This document shows positions 30,589-40,287 of a stretch of DNA of 64,000 nucleotides, piece by piece. Source of the stretch: JAOUJD01 sp963811265 (GTDB lineage Bacteria > Pseudomonadota > Gammaproteobacteria > Burkholderiales > Burkholderiaceae_F); contig CAWEQS010000026.1 of assembly GCA_963811265.1 (NCBI GenBank), positions 496,001-560,000 of the forward strand, written 5' to 3'. The translations under genes and the position numbers were made by a program. Below the pieces are notes generated by a model that made no database searches, was not told the DNA's origin, and saw only the letters and a list, made by a program, of their open reading frames with translations. Position 1 is the first letter of the stretch; each line of letters begins with the position of its first letter.

Positions 30589-32070
30589 TTGAATTCAGGA
30601 TTCAACGCCCTCGGCTTGTCCGAGGCACTCGTTCGCGCTGTCACCGAACTCGGCTACACCGAACCCACTCCCGTCCAGCAGCAGGCCATTCCGCTGGTGC
30701 TCGCAGGCCGCGACCTGCTCGCCGGCGCGCAGACCGGCACCGGCAAGACTGCCGGCTTCGTGCTGCCGATCCTGCATCGGCTCGCGCTGACGCAGCCCGC
30801 TGCGGGCAAGTCGCGCCACCCGGTGCGCGCGCTGATCCTCACGCCGACCCGCGAGCTCGCGGCGCAGGTCGAGGAAAGCGTGCGCGACTACGGCAAGTAC
30901 AAGAAGTCGACCGTCGCCGTCATCTTCGGCGGCGTGTCGATCAACAACCAGATCGCGGCGCTGAAGCGCGGAGTCGACATCGTCGTCGCCACGCCCGGCC
31001 GCCTGCTCGACCACGCCGGACAGAAGACGATCGACCTGTCGCAGGTCGAGGTGCTCGTGCTCGACGAGGCCGACCGGATGCTGGACATGGGCTTCCTGCC
31101 CGACATGAAGCGCGTGTTCGCCCTGCTGCCGAAGCAGCGGCAGACGCTGCTGTTCTCGGCGACGTTCTCCGACGAGATCCGCGCGCTCGCGAACACCCTG
31201 CTGAAGGACCCGGCGGCCGTCCAGGCGACGCCGCGCAACTCCGCCGTGGAAGCGGTGAGCCAGAAGGTCATCCTCGTCGACCGCGGGCGCAAGTCGGAAC
31301 TGCTCGCCAAGCTCATCGGCGAACAGCAGTGGTACCAGGTGCTGGTGTTCACGCGCACCAAGCATGGCGCGAACCGGCTCGCCGAGTACCTGGGCAAGCA
31401 CGGCGTGACCGCGCTGGCGATCCACGGCAACAAGAGCCAGAACGCGCGGACCCATGCGCTGTCCCAGTTCAAGACCGGCGAGCTGCAGGCGCTCGTGGCC
31501 ACGGACATCGCCGCGCGCGGCCTCGACATCGAGCAGCTGCCGCACGTCGTCAACTTCGACCTGCCCCACGTGCCGGAAGACTACGTCCACCGGATCGGCC
31601 GCACGGGGCGCGCGGGCGCCACCGGCGAGGCGATTTCCCTCGTGTGCGCGGACGACAAGCCGCTGCTCGCCGACATCGAGAGGGTGATCAGGCGCGAGGT
31701 GCCGAGCGAGATCGTCGCGGGCTTCGAACCGAACCCGAACGAACGGGCCGAACCGATCCAGCGCGGCCGCGGCGGCCAGCAGCGCGCACCGCAGCGGCAG
31801 GCGCCGAAGCGCGAGGGCAACGAACAGCGTCGCAGCGGGCAGGCAGCCGCGAAGAAGACGCCTGCGCGGCCGCCGCACGCCGACCGCGCCGCTCCCCCAT
31901 CACGCGGCGAACCGAGGAACGCGCCTCGCCCCGCCAAGGCGCGCCCTGCCGATCCGCAGCGGGCACGCGCAGCGCCACCGGCCGCGCCTGCGCCCCGTCA
32001 CGACGCGTCGTCCACGGTGCGCACGAACATTCCCGGCCTGGCGCCGCCCGGCCACCGCCGCGGGCGGTAA
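30589..32070 (+). CDS. rhlE: DEAD-box RNA helicase RhlE
   Basis: TTG 30589 behind AGGAGA (30577-30582) is the best start. It gives 493 residues beginning MNSGFNALGLSEALVRAV, as in RhlE. The Q motif, AQTGTGKT (Walker A), PTRELA, VLDEADRML (DEAD box), FSATF (SAT) and HRIGRTGRAG are all present. The C-terminal 110 residues are a disordered tail rich in R, P, A and Q, typical of RhlE and likely to help RNA binding. RhlE takes part in ribosome assembly and mRNA turnover. A leader of about 190 bp separates it from the upstream transporter gene. Confidence 0.95.
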   Translation: MNSGFNALGLSEALVRAVTELGYTEPTPVQQQAIPLVLAGRDLLAGAQTGTGKTAGFVLPILHRLALTQPAAGKSRHPVRALILTPTRELAAQVEESVRDYGKYKKSTVAVIFGGVSINNQIAALKRGVDIVVATPGRLLDHAGQKTIDLSQVEVLVLDEADRMLDMGFLPDMKRVFALLPKQRQTLLFSATFSDEIRALANTLLKDPAAVQATPRNSAVEAVSQKVILVDRGRKSELLAKLIGEQQWYQVLVFTRTKHGANRLAEYLGKHGVTALAIHGNKSQNARTHALSQFKTGELQALVATDIAARGLDIEQLPHVVNFDLPHVPEDYVHRIGRTGRAGATGEAISLVCADDKPLLADIERVIRREVPSEIVAGFEPNPNERAEPIQRGRGGQQRAPQRQAPKREGNEQRRSGQAAAKKTPARPPHADRAAPPSRGEPRNAPRPAKARPADPQRARAAPPAAPAPRHDASSTVRTNIPGLAPPGHRRGR

Positions 32071-32097
32071 GCTGGGCTGTCGTCAGGAGGAAGCGCG

Positions 32098-32385
32098 ATG
32101 GACGGTCCCAGGCCCGAGGTGACGCACAACGAAACCTCGAAGAGGTTCGAGGCGACGGTGGACGGACTCGTGAGCCGGTGCGATTACCGCATGCACGGCA
32201 GCACGATGATGCTGGTCCACACGGAAGTCCCGCCGCAACTCGAAGGCCGCGGCATCGGCTCGCTGCTGGTGCGCGCGGCGTTCGAGCACGCCAGGCGCAA
32301 CGGCATGGACGTGCTGCCGGTGTGCTCCTACGCGCGCACCTGGGCGGAGCGGCACCCCGAGGTGAGTTCGCTGCTGGCGCAGTAG
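32098..32385 (+). CDS. Small GCN5-like N-acetyltransferase (YjdJ/NATD1 type)
   Basis: This 95-residue protein keeps only the core of the GNAT fold. HTEVPPQLEGRGIGSLLVRA holds the acetyl-CoA-binding R/Q-x-x-G-x-G/A pattern, and the C-terminal VLPVCSYARTWAERHPE is the conserved mark of this minimal family. The substrate is unknown. It follows rhlE on the same strand with a gap of 27 bp and an AGGAGG-type site upstream, so the two may be co-transcribed. Confidence 0.9.
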   Translation: MDGPRPEVTHNETSKRFEATVDGLVSRCDYRMHGSTMMLVHTEVPPQLEGRGIGSLLVRAAFEHARRNGMDVLPVCSYARTWAERHPEVSSLLAQ

Positions 32386-32413
32386 CGCGCGGCCGCCCTC
32401 CCGGGCGGGGCTG

Positions 32414-32986
32414 CTACTGCGCGCGCAGCAGCAGCCAGGCAGCGACGATGACCCAGACGACCAGGGTGCCGGCGAGGTTCGCGGCCGCGTTGTTCTGCCG
32501 GAAGAGCTTCCAGTTCCAGTAGGCCACGGGCTGCCCCGCGAGCGGCGGCCCGGGAATGAAACGGTGCACCCTGGCGCAGTACTCCTCGTAACGCGGGCCG
32601 AAGATCGGCTTCAGGTGCGCTTCCTCGCGCTCGACGCGCGTGTCCATGTAGAACCAGTAGACGATCGTGTAGGCGAGGAGCAGCCACGTGCTGCCGAGCA
32701 GCATCAGGAAGCCGAAGATGATGAAGAACCGTCCGAGGTACATCGGGTTGCGCACCATGGCATAGGGACCACGGATCGCCAGGTCGGAGTTCTTGTCGAG
32801 CGACGCGAAGCTCCAGAGCTGGATGAACTCCCCGACCATCGACACGATGAAGCCTGCCGGCAGCCAGTCGCGCTGCAGGAAGGGCACGGCTGCGACGATC
32901 GCGACGATCGCGAGCGGCACCCGAAGGCGGACGAGGAAGCGGCGCAGTCCCGGGTGATTGAAGACGGAGCGGAGCGAGGCGAGCAT
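32414..32986 (-). CDS. Isoprenylcysteine methyltransferase-like / phospholipid methyltransferase family membrane protein
   Basis: This 190-residue protein has four to five membrane helices. The C-terminal half carries the ICMT/PEMT cofactor-binding pattern: RGPYAMVRNPMYLGRF, then TRVEREEAHLKPIFGPRYEEY. Such enzymes use S-adenosylmethionine to methylate lipid or isoprenoid substrates in the membrane; the bacterial substrate is not known. ATG 32986 lies 7 bp after the stop of the kinase-like gene, so they are an operon. The frame is intact. Confidence 0.82.
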   Translation of the reverse strand: MLASLRSVFNHPGLRRFLVRLRVPLAIVAIVAAVPFLQRDWLPAGFIVSMVGEFIQLWSFASLDKNSDLAIRGPYAMVRNPMYLGRFFIIFGFLMLLGSTWLLLAYTIVYWFYMDTRVEREEAHLKPIFGPRYEEYCARVHRFIPGPPLAGQPVAYWNWKLFRQNNAAANLAGTLVVWVIVAAWLLLRAQ

Positions 32987-32993
32987 CGGGAGG

Positions 32994-33695
32994 TCAGTGT
33001 GGCCCGGCGTGGCCGGAGGTGGTCTTCTTCTTGGCGGCGCCAGCATACCCGCGCGCGATCCACAGGCGCCGCCGGCGCGTCATCCTCTCGTAGAGCTCGC
33101 GTCGCGCGGGACCCATGGAATCCGGGTCGCGCTGGAGCCACTTCTTGTACACGCCGGTCATGTCGAGATCGTCCAGCCAGCGCCTCCATGAGACCGGCAT
33201 CCAGCGCGTGTCGAGCGAGGCCTGGAAGTCGATCAGCGCCGGCCTGCCGTCCGGCCGAAGCAACATGTTGCCCGTGCCCCGGGTGTCGAGGTGCACGATC
33301 CCGCGTGCGTGCACGTCGTTCAGCAGGCGCTCCAGCGCGACGAAGAACGGCGTCGTCATCTGCTCCGGCGCAACCTGGCCGAGCGTGGTCCCCGGGATGA
33401 ACTCGGCGGCGATCGCGTCGCGGTCGATGCGGAATGCTCGCTGCGGCACGCCGTCGACGCCGTCGAGGCGCTGCAGCGCGCGCAGCTCGCGGCGCAGCAG
33501 GAATCGTCCGATCGTGTGGCGCACCCAGAAGGCGCGCCGCGAAAAGTCCTTGACCACCCACTCCCGCCCCGCGGCCTCGACGCGAAAGACCTGCGCGTTG
33601 GCCCAGCGTCCGTCCCGCAGCAGCTTCGTCGGCGCGCCCGCAAGCGCGGCGCGGTCCAGCGGCAAGCTCGCGTCGGTGGAGTCGGTGGGTGGCAA
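32994..33695 (-). CDS. Kinase-like protein (RIO/lipopolysaccharide-kinase type)
   Basis: This 233-residue protein has a compact protein-kinase-like fold: Lys49 in WVVKDFSRR as the ATP-anchoring lysine, HLDTRGTGNM (His135, Asp137, Asn143) as catalytic loop and LIDFQAS (Asp156) in place of DFG. It lacks the larger eukaryotic C-lobe. Proteins like this are annotated as RIO-like or Kdo/heptose kinases; a lipid or LPS-core substrate would fit the membrane methyltransferase gene 7 bp downstream. That link is inference. No signal peptide is visible, so it is probably cytoplasmic. Confidence 0.75.
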   Translation of the reverse strand: MPPTDSTDASLPLDRAALAGAPTKLLRDGRWANAQVFRVEAAGREWVVKDFSRRAFWVRHTIGRFLLRRELRALQRLDGVDGVPQRAFRIDRDAIAAEFIPGTTLGQVAPEQMTTPFFVALERLLNDVHARGIVHLDTRGTGNMLLRPDGRPALIDFQASLDTRWMPVSWRRWLDDLDMTGVYKKWLQRDPDSMGPARRELYERMTRRRRLWIARGYAGAAKKKTTSGHAGPH

Positions 33696-33863
33696 GACGG
33701 ATGGCAGCGGCTGCCCGGGGCGGGCGATGGAGAATTATCCCACCCGGACTTTGCGGCAACTTGGCGACGCGGGACAGCCGCCGGTCGGCTTGCGCGCACG
33801 TCGACCACCGCACGGCAGAAAGCGCTGGCACGTGGGCGTGCAGATCCCTAACATCCGTATCCC

Positions 33864-34880
33864 ATGAACTTGCTGATCATCGGCGGCGGAATCTTCCTGG
33901 GCCAGGGCCTGCTGCAGGCCGCGCTCGAGCGCGGCGACGCGGTCACCGTCTTCAACCGCGGACAGTCGCGCAACTGGTGGCCGCCCGGCGTGAAGTGGAT
34001 CATCGGCGACCGCACGGAAGACCTCCACCTGCTGATGGGCCGCCGCTGGGACGCGGTGATCGATACGTGCGGCTACCGGCCGCAGGATGTCGAGGCGACG
34101 TGCGCCACCCTGTTCGACAGCTGCGACCGTTACGTCTTCGTCTCGAGTGTCTCCGCGTACGCCTCGTTTGCCCACGCGCCGATACGCGAAGAAGACCCGC
34201 TCGCCTCCGCGGTCGGCGTCGACCGGGAGAACGTCAACCCGGTGACGTACGGACCGCTCAAGGCCGAGTGCGAGCGCACGGTGTTCGCCATATACGGAAG
34301 CCGCGCGCTCGTGGTGCGGCCCGGCCTGATCGTCGGGCCGAACGATCCCACGGGGCGCTTCTCGTACTGGCCATGGCGCCTCGCGGGCGGAGGCATCGTG
34401 CTGGCGCCCGGGTCGCCGCACCGGTCGGTGCAGTTCATCGACGTGCGCGACCTCGCGGCGTGGATGCTCCGGCTGATCCAGCTGGGCGCGAACGGCGCGT
34501 TCAACGTGACGGGACCCAATGAAGGCATGACCTTCGGCGAACTGCTCGACACCTGTCGCTGGGTCAGCGGAGAAGAGGTCGAAGTCGAATGGGTGGAGGA
34601 GAAGTTCCTGGGGCAGGAGGGCGTGCGGCCGTGGACCGAACTTCCGCTCTGGATTCCGGCCAGCGACGCACAGACGCGCGGGTTCAACTCGATCGACACC
34701 ACGCGCGCGCAGGCGACGGACCTGAAGACGCGGCCGGCCGCGGTGACGGTCAACGACATCCTCGAGGCAGGCATCCCCGCGCCCGATGACAAGCGACGCT
34801 ACGGGAAGCTGACGCGCGAGCGCGAACGCGACCTGCTCGCTGTGTGGAAGCTTCGAAAGCAGGGGCTCACGGTCGTCTGA
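33864..34880 (+). CDS. NAD-dependent epimerase/dehydratase-like SDR protein
   Basis: This is a 338-residue extended short-chain dehydrogenase-type protein. The nucleotide-binding motif is LLIIGGGIFLGQGL, with alanine/glycine changes from the usual TGGxGFIG. The catalytic pair reads Y-x-x-x-K in TYGPLKAEC with Ser/Thr in FVSSVSAYAS. The C-terminal region ends in a charged RERERDLLAVWKLRKQG. Some relatives act on RNA or sugars; here the substrate is unknown. It is divergent from the kinase-like operon. The frame is intact. Confidence 0.82.
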   Translation: MNLLIIGGGIFLGQGLLQAALERGDAVTVFNRGQSRNWWPPGVKWIIGDRTEDLHLLMGRRWDAVIDTCGYRPQDVEATCATLFDSCDRYVFVSSVSAYASFAHAPIREEDPLASAVGVDRENVNPVTYGPLKAECERTVFAIYGSRALVVRPGLIVGPNDPTGRFSYWPWRLAGGGIVLAPGSPHRSVQFIDVRDLAAWMLRLIQLGANGAFNVTGPNEGMTFGELLDTCRWVSGEEVEVEWVEEKFLGQEGVRPWTELPLWIPASDAQTRGFNSIDTTRAQATDLKTRPAAVTVNDILEAGIPAPDDKRRYGKLTRERERDLLAVWKLRKQGLTVV

Positions 34881-34960
34881 TCGCGCGATCGCGTCATCTT
34901 GCTCGCGGTTCATGCGCGCCCGGGCAGGGGCGAACGCGTTTCGGGCGATAATTCGCCTCG

Positions 34961-35299
34961 ATGGTGCCGCACTCGCTGTTCGTCTCTTCCGATCGCCACG
35001 TCGATCTCGCCCTGAACCTGCTGACCTTGTTCGTCGGCGGCGGCCTGCTCGCCACCGCGGCCGTTCTCGTGCTCATGTGGCTGCGACCCGTTGTGTTGAC
35101 TGCGGACGTCGGCGACATGGGGCCGCCGGCATGGGCCTCCATGTCGCACGTCCTTCTCGATCCGCCGCGCCTCGAATTCGACTTCCAGTTCCCCTACGGC
35201 CTGACGATCTACCGCTGCGAGCATCGCGGACAGATCACCTACACCGATCGTCCCTGCCTGGTCGGGAACACGCGCACCCTGTCGGTCCGGCCCCTCTGA
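34961..35299 (+). CDS. Membrane-anchored protein with DUF4124-like tail
   Basis: This 112-residue protein has one transmembrane helix (about 15-42) and a short extracytoplasmic domain. The end, IYRCEHRGQITYTDRPC, matches the pattern Y+C...G...YTD.PC of DUF4124-like domains, with two cysteines that could form a disulfide. The function is unknown. The start ATG 34961 has no strong ribosome binding site. Confidence 0.65.
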   Translation: MVPHSLFVSSDRHVDLALNLLTLFVGGGLLATAAVLVLMWLRPVVLTADVGDMGPPAWASMSHVLLDPPRLEFDFQFPYGLTIYRCEHRGQITYTDRPCLVGNTRTLSVRPL

Positions 35300-35396
35300 T
35301 CGCCGGGAGGTGCGCCCGGTTACAGCTTGATACGAGTTCGTGTCCGCGAACGGCGTCGGCGCCCCGTTGAAGGGTTGTACGACCACGGAGGACACG

Positions 35397-35799
35397 ATGA
35401 AACGCACCATCCTGCTCGGCACACTGACGGCGGCGCTGCTCGCGCCCTTCACCGTGGCTCACGCCTACTCGAACGTGAGCGTCAGCGTGAGCACGCCCGA
35501 ATTCGGCATCCGCATCGGCGGGCCGGTGTTTCACCCGGTGCCGGTGTACTCACCTGTCCCGGTCTACGCACCCGTACCGGTCTTCGCGCCGGTGCCCGTG
35601 TACGCGCCGCGGCCCCGTCTACGTGGCGCCGCGGGTCATCTACCCCGCGCCGGTCATCGTGGTGCCTCCGCGCTACGCGCCGCGGCACTTCGGTCCGCGC
35701 GCGTACCGGCATCGCGACTGGGATGACCGGCGCGACGGGGGACGCGAACACCGCGGCGACCGGGACCGCGACGGCTATCGCGCCGGTTACCGCTACTGA
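35397..35799 (+). CDS. Secreted protein with PVPVY-type repeats (frameshifted)
   Basis: ATG 35397 starts a signal peptide (MKRTILLGTLTAALLAPFTVAHA). The mature protein contains four near-identical units of the type VPVYxPVPVYAP and then a basic, Arg/Asp/Tyr-rich tail (DRRDGGREHRGDRDRDGYR). One extra C near 35618 breaks the frame; removing it restores APRPVYVAPRVIYPAPVIVV and a stop at 35799. Proteins of this make-up are common in Burkholderiales cell envelopes but have no assigned role. Confidence 0.7.
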
Positions 35800-35862
35800 G
35801 ATCGCTGGCGCCTGAAACAGGCCTGTGCTTGAATGCCCGTGGCGTCAACCACGGGGATCGTC

Positions 35863-36714
35863 ATGCGGACCGAAGGGCCAGGCAGTTCGAACGTCGAAGA
35901 TCGTCGCGGCCAGCGCTTCGGCGGCCGCGGGCTGATCGGCGGGGGCATCGGCACCCTGGTGCTGGTCGTCATCGGGATGTTCTTCGGCATCGATCCGCGC
36001 GTGATCCTGGGACTCGCCGACACGGTGCAGCAGGTGCAGGCTCCGGCGGAGGCGCCGGCCGGCAAGGTCGGCGCCCCGACCGACGAAATGGGACGGTTCG
36101 TGTCCGTCGTGCTCGCCGACACCGAGCAGACCTGGAACACGCTGTTCCGCCAGCTCGGCCGCGACTACCAGGAACCGCGGCTCGTTCTGTTCACCGGCGC
36201 CACGCCGACCGCCTGCGGCACTGGCCAGGCGGCGATGGGGCCGTTCTACTGCCCGCTCGACCAGCGGGTGTACATCGACCTTGCGTTCTACCAGCAACTG
36301 CGTGACCGCTTCCGCGCGCCGGGTGACTTCGCGCAGGCCTACGTCATCGCGCACGAAGTCGGGCATCACGTGCAGAACCAGCTCGGCATCATGCAGAAGA
36401 TGGATGCGTACCGGCAGCGCCTCAGCGAGGCGCAGTACAACGCGCTCTCGGTCCGGCTCGAGCTGCAGGCCGACTGCTTCGCCGGGGTGTGGGCGCACCA
36501 CGCGAACAACCGCCAGCTGCTCGAAGCCGGCGACGTCGACGAGGCGATGAACGCGGCCGCCGCCATCGGCGACGACACGATCCAGCGCCGCACCCAGGGC
36601 CGCATCGTCCCCGAGAGCTTCACGCACGGCACCTCGGACCAGCGCATGCGGTGGTTCATGACCGGAATGAAGACCGGCCAGATATCCGCCTGCAACACCT
36701 TCGAAGGCACCTGA
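35863..36714 (+). CDS. ypfJ: YpfJ-type neutral zinc metallopeptidase
   Basis: This 283-residue protein starts at ATG 35863. It has one N-terminal membrane anchor after a basic stretch (RRGQRFGGRGLIGGG...VLVVIGMFFG). The zinc-binding HEVGHHVQNQLG motif is intact, with a downstream ELQADCFAGVWA that supplies the third ligand. The paired cysteines in TACGTGQ and FYCPLDQ are typical of the family. It is thought to be a periplasmic peptidase; its substrates are not known. Two small genes follow on the same strand at close spacing. Confidence 0.92.
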   Translation: MRTEGPGSSNVEDRRGQRFGGRGLIGGGIGTLVLVVIGMFFGIDPRVILGLADTVQQVQAPAEAPAGKVGAPTDEMGRFVSVVLADTEQTWNTLFRQLGRDYQEPRLVLFTGATPTACGTGQAAMGPFYCPLDQRVYIDLAFYQQLRDRFRAPGDFAQAYVIAHEVGHHVQNQLGIMQKMDAYRQRLSEAQYNALSVRLELQADCFAGVWAHHANNRQLLEAGDVDEAMNAAAAIGDDTIQRRTQGRIVPESFTHGTSDQRMRWFMTGMKTGQISACNTFEGT

Positions 36715-36729
36715 GCAGCGCAGCGCGCG

Positions 36730-37377
36730 ATGAACGTCCGCGACCTCGCCGCCGGCCTCGCGCTGACCGTCGGAGTCGTCGGCGGCGTCGCGGCCTGGCT
36801 CGATCGGCCGGGTTCGGTCGACGTGCCGCCGGGCCGCGCCGATCCCGGCGCCTATGTCGTGCGCGCCATTGCCGAAGCAGAGCCGATCGCGGTTCCGGAG
36901 GGCGGCACGCTGCTTCCGGTGGCGCAGTTCGAGACACGAGGCCGCGTCCTGAACATCGAGCGCTTCAAGCCCCACCAGTCGCTGGTCAACTGGATTCCCG
37001 GCCTCCGCCCGGCCACGCACGACATCGGCCTCGGCTTCGGCCCGATGACCGACACGGCCAACGTCAGCCGTTTCCGCTTCACCCACGAGGGCGTGAGCCA
37101 CGGACTGCGCGCGCTGTTTGCGCGGCCGCGCGAAGCGATGACCCAGGCGGAGTTCGACGCGCTCGCGCCCCACATCACGAACGTTCACGTCATTCCCGCC
37201 AACGACCGCGTGCATGCGCAACTGCGCCGCGTGAAGCGTGGCGAACTGGTCACGTTGCGCGGGCTGCTCGTCAACGTGCGCGACGCCGACGGTCGCGTCG
37301 CGACGACCTCGACGACCGCCGGCGACCGTGACTGCGAGATCATGTGGCTCGAGGAAATCCGTACCGATCGGCTGTAA
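36730..37377 (+). CDS. Conserved hypothetical envelope protein
   Basis: This 215-residue protein has an N-terminal membrane segment (LAAGLALTVGVVGGVAAWL) and a soluble domain with HQSLVNWIPGLRPATHDIGLGFGPM and a late DRDCEIMWLEEI. I recognise no catalytic motif. The gene starts 15 bp after ypfJ and is followed 13 bp later by a 55-codon gene with a perfect Shine-Dalgarno, so these three may be co-transcribed. I cannot suggest a function. Confidence 0.7.
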   Translation: MNVRDLAAGLALTVGVVGGVAAWLDRPGSVDVPPGRADPGAYVVRAIAEAEPIAVPEGGTLLPVAQFETRGRVLNIERFKPHQSLVNWIPGLRPATHDIGLGFGPMTDTANVSRFRFTHEGVSHGLRALFARPREAMTQAEFDALAPHITNVHVIPANDRVHAQLRRVKRGELVTLRGLLVNVRDADGRVATTSTTAGDRDCEIMWLEEIRTDRL

Positions 37378-37390
37378 GGAGCGTTGACCG

Positions 37391-37558
37391 ATGACCCTCT
37401 TCGAATGGCTGGCGCAGGTGTGCAGCGAAATGGGATGGCCGGTGATGCGGGCGCACGACATGCTCGACGAGACCCGCTGGTCCGACATGTACGAGGCGGG
37501 CGTGAGCCCGGCGGACGCGGCGGCGCGGGTGCGCGCGGAGTCCGGCGCCGCCTCGTAA
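37391..37558 (+). CDS. Small 55-residue protein, unknown
   Basis: ATG 37391 follows AAGGAG (37376-37381) with a 9-nt spacer. The 55 codons encode an acidic helical protein (MTLFEWLAQVCSEMGWPVMR ... SDMYEAGVSPADAAARVRAE). Codon use matches neighbouring genes and the frame is not a shadow of another gene. Proximity to the two preceding genes supports an operon. No family is recognised. Confidence 0.6.
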   Translation: MTLFEWLAQVCSEMGWPVMRAHDMLDETRWSDMYEAGVSPADAAARVRAESGAAS

Positions 37559-37649
37559 ACGCTTAGCAGCCCCGCGGTGCCGCGGTTGATGCGCGGCAAG
37601 CGGCCGGGCAGCCCGCGCTCTACAGTGAACCTCTCGGGCTTCGGCTCCG

Positions 37650-40287
37650 ATGTTCGCGTTCGCGCTCCTGGCCGTGGATCGCACCTCTGCGCCCCCTGTT
37701 CCAACGCCGCCGTGGCACGCGCTGTCGGCCACCGCGGCGCTGGATTCCGTCGGCTCCGGTGCTGACGGACTGACCGCCCGGGAAGCCGCGCAGCGACTTC
37801 AGCGCGACGGACCCAACGCCCTGCCCGAGTCGCGGCCGCGCGGACCCGTCGCGATCTTCCTCGCGCAGTTCGCCGACTTCATGATCGGCGTGCTGCTGGT
37901 CGCCGCCGGCGTCTCCTTCGCGATCGGCGAAGGCGTCGAGGCCGGCGCGATCCTCGCGATCGTCGTGCTCAACGCCCTCCTCGGCTTCGTGCAGGAGTGG
38001 CGCGCCGAGCAGGCCATGGCGGCCCTGCGGTCGCATGGCCGCTCCGCACGCGCACGTGATCCGCGACGCGGCGCGCGCCGAAGTGGCCGCGGCGGACCTC
38101 GTCGTCGGCGACATCGTCTGGCTGGAAGCCGGCGCGAAGGTGCCGGCCGACCTCCGTCTGGTCGAGTCCGCCGCGCTGCGCATCGACGAAGCGGCGCTGA
38201 CCGGCGAGTCAGTGCCGGTCGACAAGGACGCGCGGCTGACCTGCCCGGTAGACGCCGCGCTCGCCGACCGCCGGAACATGGCCTACGCCGGGACGAACAC
38301 GACCGGCGGACGCGCGCTCGGCCTCGTCGTCGGCACGGGCCGCGCGACGCAACTGGGCACGATCGCCCGCCTGGTGGAGGAGGCCGGCGAGACGCGCACG
38401 CCACTGCAGGAACGGCTCGCGCGCTTCGGGCGGCGCCTCGCGCTCGCCGTGCTGGCGATCTGCGCCGTGATCTTCGCCGCCGGCGTTGCGCGCGGTGAGC
38501 CGGCGGCGCTGATGTTCCTGACCGCGGTCAGCCTCGCCGTCGCGGCGATCCCCGAAGCGCTGCCGGCGGTCGTGTCGATCGCGCTCGCGTTCGGCGCGCG
38601 GCGCATGTCGCGCGAGAACGCGCTGGTGCGGCGGCTGCCCTGCGTGGAGTCGCTCGGGTCGGTCACCGTGATCTGCAGCGACAAGACCGGCACGCTGACG
38701 CAGAACCGCCTGCGGCTGGAGCGCTTCGAGGCGGCCAGCGAGGAAACCCGCGACCACGCGCTCGAGGTGCTGGCGCTGAACAGCGACGCGTCGCGCGACT
38801 CCGACGGCGGTTGGCTGGGCGACCCCACCGAGATCGCGCTGGTCGATCACGCGCACGCGAGCGGCGTCGACATCGAAGCGCTGCGGCAGACGCTGCCGCG
38901 CATCGCGGAACTGCCGTTCGACTCGGAGCGCAAGCGGATGACCACCGTGCACGAGCGCGGCGACGACGTGCTGGTGACCGTCAAGGGCGCGCCCGAGGCC
39001 GTGCTTCCGCTGTGCGCTGGCATCGACGCCGGGACATGGCACCAGCGCGCGGAGGCGATGGCAGCCGGGGGACTGCGCGTGCTCGCCATCGCCGCGCGCG
39101 GCGCAGACCGCCATCTGCCGATCGAGGACGTCGACCGCGACCTGCACCTGCTCGGGCTCGTCGGGCTCATCGACCCGCCGCGTCCCGAGGCGCGCGCCGC
39201 CGTCGCCGAGTGCCTCTCCGCCGGAATCGCGCCGGTGATGATCACCGGCGACCACCCGGCCACCGCGCTGGCGATCGCGCGCGCGCTGGGCATCGCCGAC
39301 GAAGCCGGCGACGTGATCACCGGCAGCGAACTCGAACGCCTCGACGACGCGTCGCTCGCCGAACGCCTGCGCGACGTGCGGGTGTTCGCGCGCGTCGATC
39401 CGGCGCAGAAGATCCGCATCGTCGAGGCGTTGCAGGCCGGCGGCGCAGTCGTCGCGATGACCGGCGACGGCGTGAACGACGCGCCGGCGCTGAAGAAGAG
39501 CGACATCGGCGTGTCGATGGGACGGGGCGGCACCGACGTCGCCCGCGAGGCGTCGGACCTCGTGCTGCTCGACGACAACTTCGCCACCATCGTCGCCGCG
39601 GTGCGCGAGGGCCGGCGCATCTACGACAACATCCGCAAGTTCGTCCGCTTCGTGATGGCCGGCAATGCGGGCGAGATCTGGACGATCTTCCTCGCGCCGT
39701 TCCTCGGGCTGCCGATCCCGCTCACGCCGATCCAGATCCTGTGGGTCAACTTCATCACCGACGGGCTGCCCGGCCTCGCGCTCGCGAGCGAACCGGCCGA
39801 AGCGAACGTGATGCGACGGCCGCCCCGTCCGCGCGGCGAGTCCGTCTTCGCGCACGGCATCTGGCAGCACATCCTCTGGGCGGGACTCCTGATCGGGGGA
39901 GTGAGCCTCGCCGCCTGCGCGTGGGCGATCGGGCACGGCGAGCATCCGCAGACCATGGCCTTCACGGTCCTGACGTTCGCGCAGCTCGTTCACGTCGAGG
40001 CGATCCGGTCCGAGACACAGAGCCTCGCGCGCATCGGGCTCGCATCGAACCGCTTCATGCTCGTCACGGTCGTGGCCAGCGTGGCGCTGCACCTGGCGAT
40101 CGTCTATGTGCCGGCGCTCCAGGCCGTGTTCGGGACGGAGGCGCTCTCGCTGCAGGCACTGGCGCTGGCCGCCGCCCTGTCGTCGCTCGTGTTCTTCGGC
40201 GTCGAACTCGAAAAGTGGGCCGCGCGGAAAGGCTGGCTCTACGACCTGCGTCAGGCGGCGTTCGGCGACGAGGTCCGCTTCAAATAG
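37650..40287 (+). CDS. P-type cation-transporting ATPase, P2 type (frameshifted)
   Basis: After repair this is an ATP-driven cation pump of about 878 residues, PacL/PMA1-like. The N-terminal cation-ATPase domain is followed by the actuator with LTGESVPV, the phosphorylation site SDKTGTLT, the nucleotide-binding KGAPE and the hinge TGDGVNDAPALKKSD. Membrane helix 4 carries IPEALP, which lines the ion site in Ca2+ or Na+/K+-type pumps; the ion cannot be decided. One extra C near 38034 splits the frame just after RAEQAMAALRS. The 3' end overlaps the convergent hemerythrin gene by 37 bp. Confidence 0.9.

Noticed and set aside
35530..35620. Short direct repeats that could suggest a CRISPR array
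   Set aside because: They encode the PVPVY protein repeats, have no spacers and no cas genes are near.
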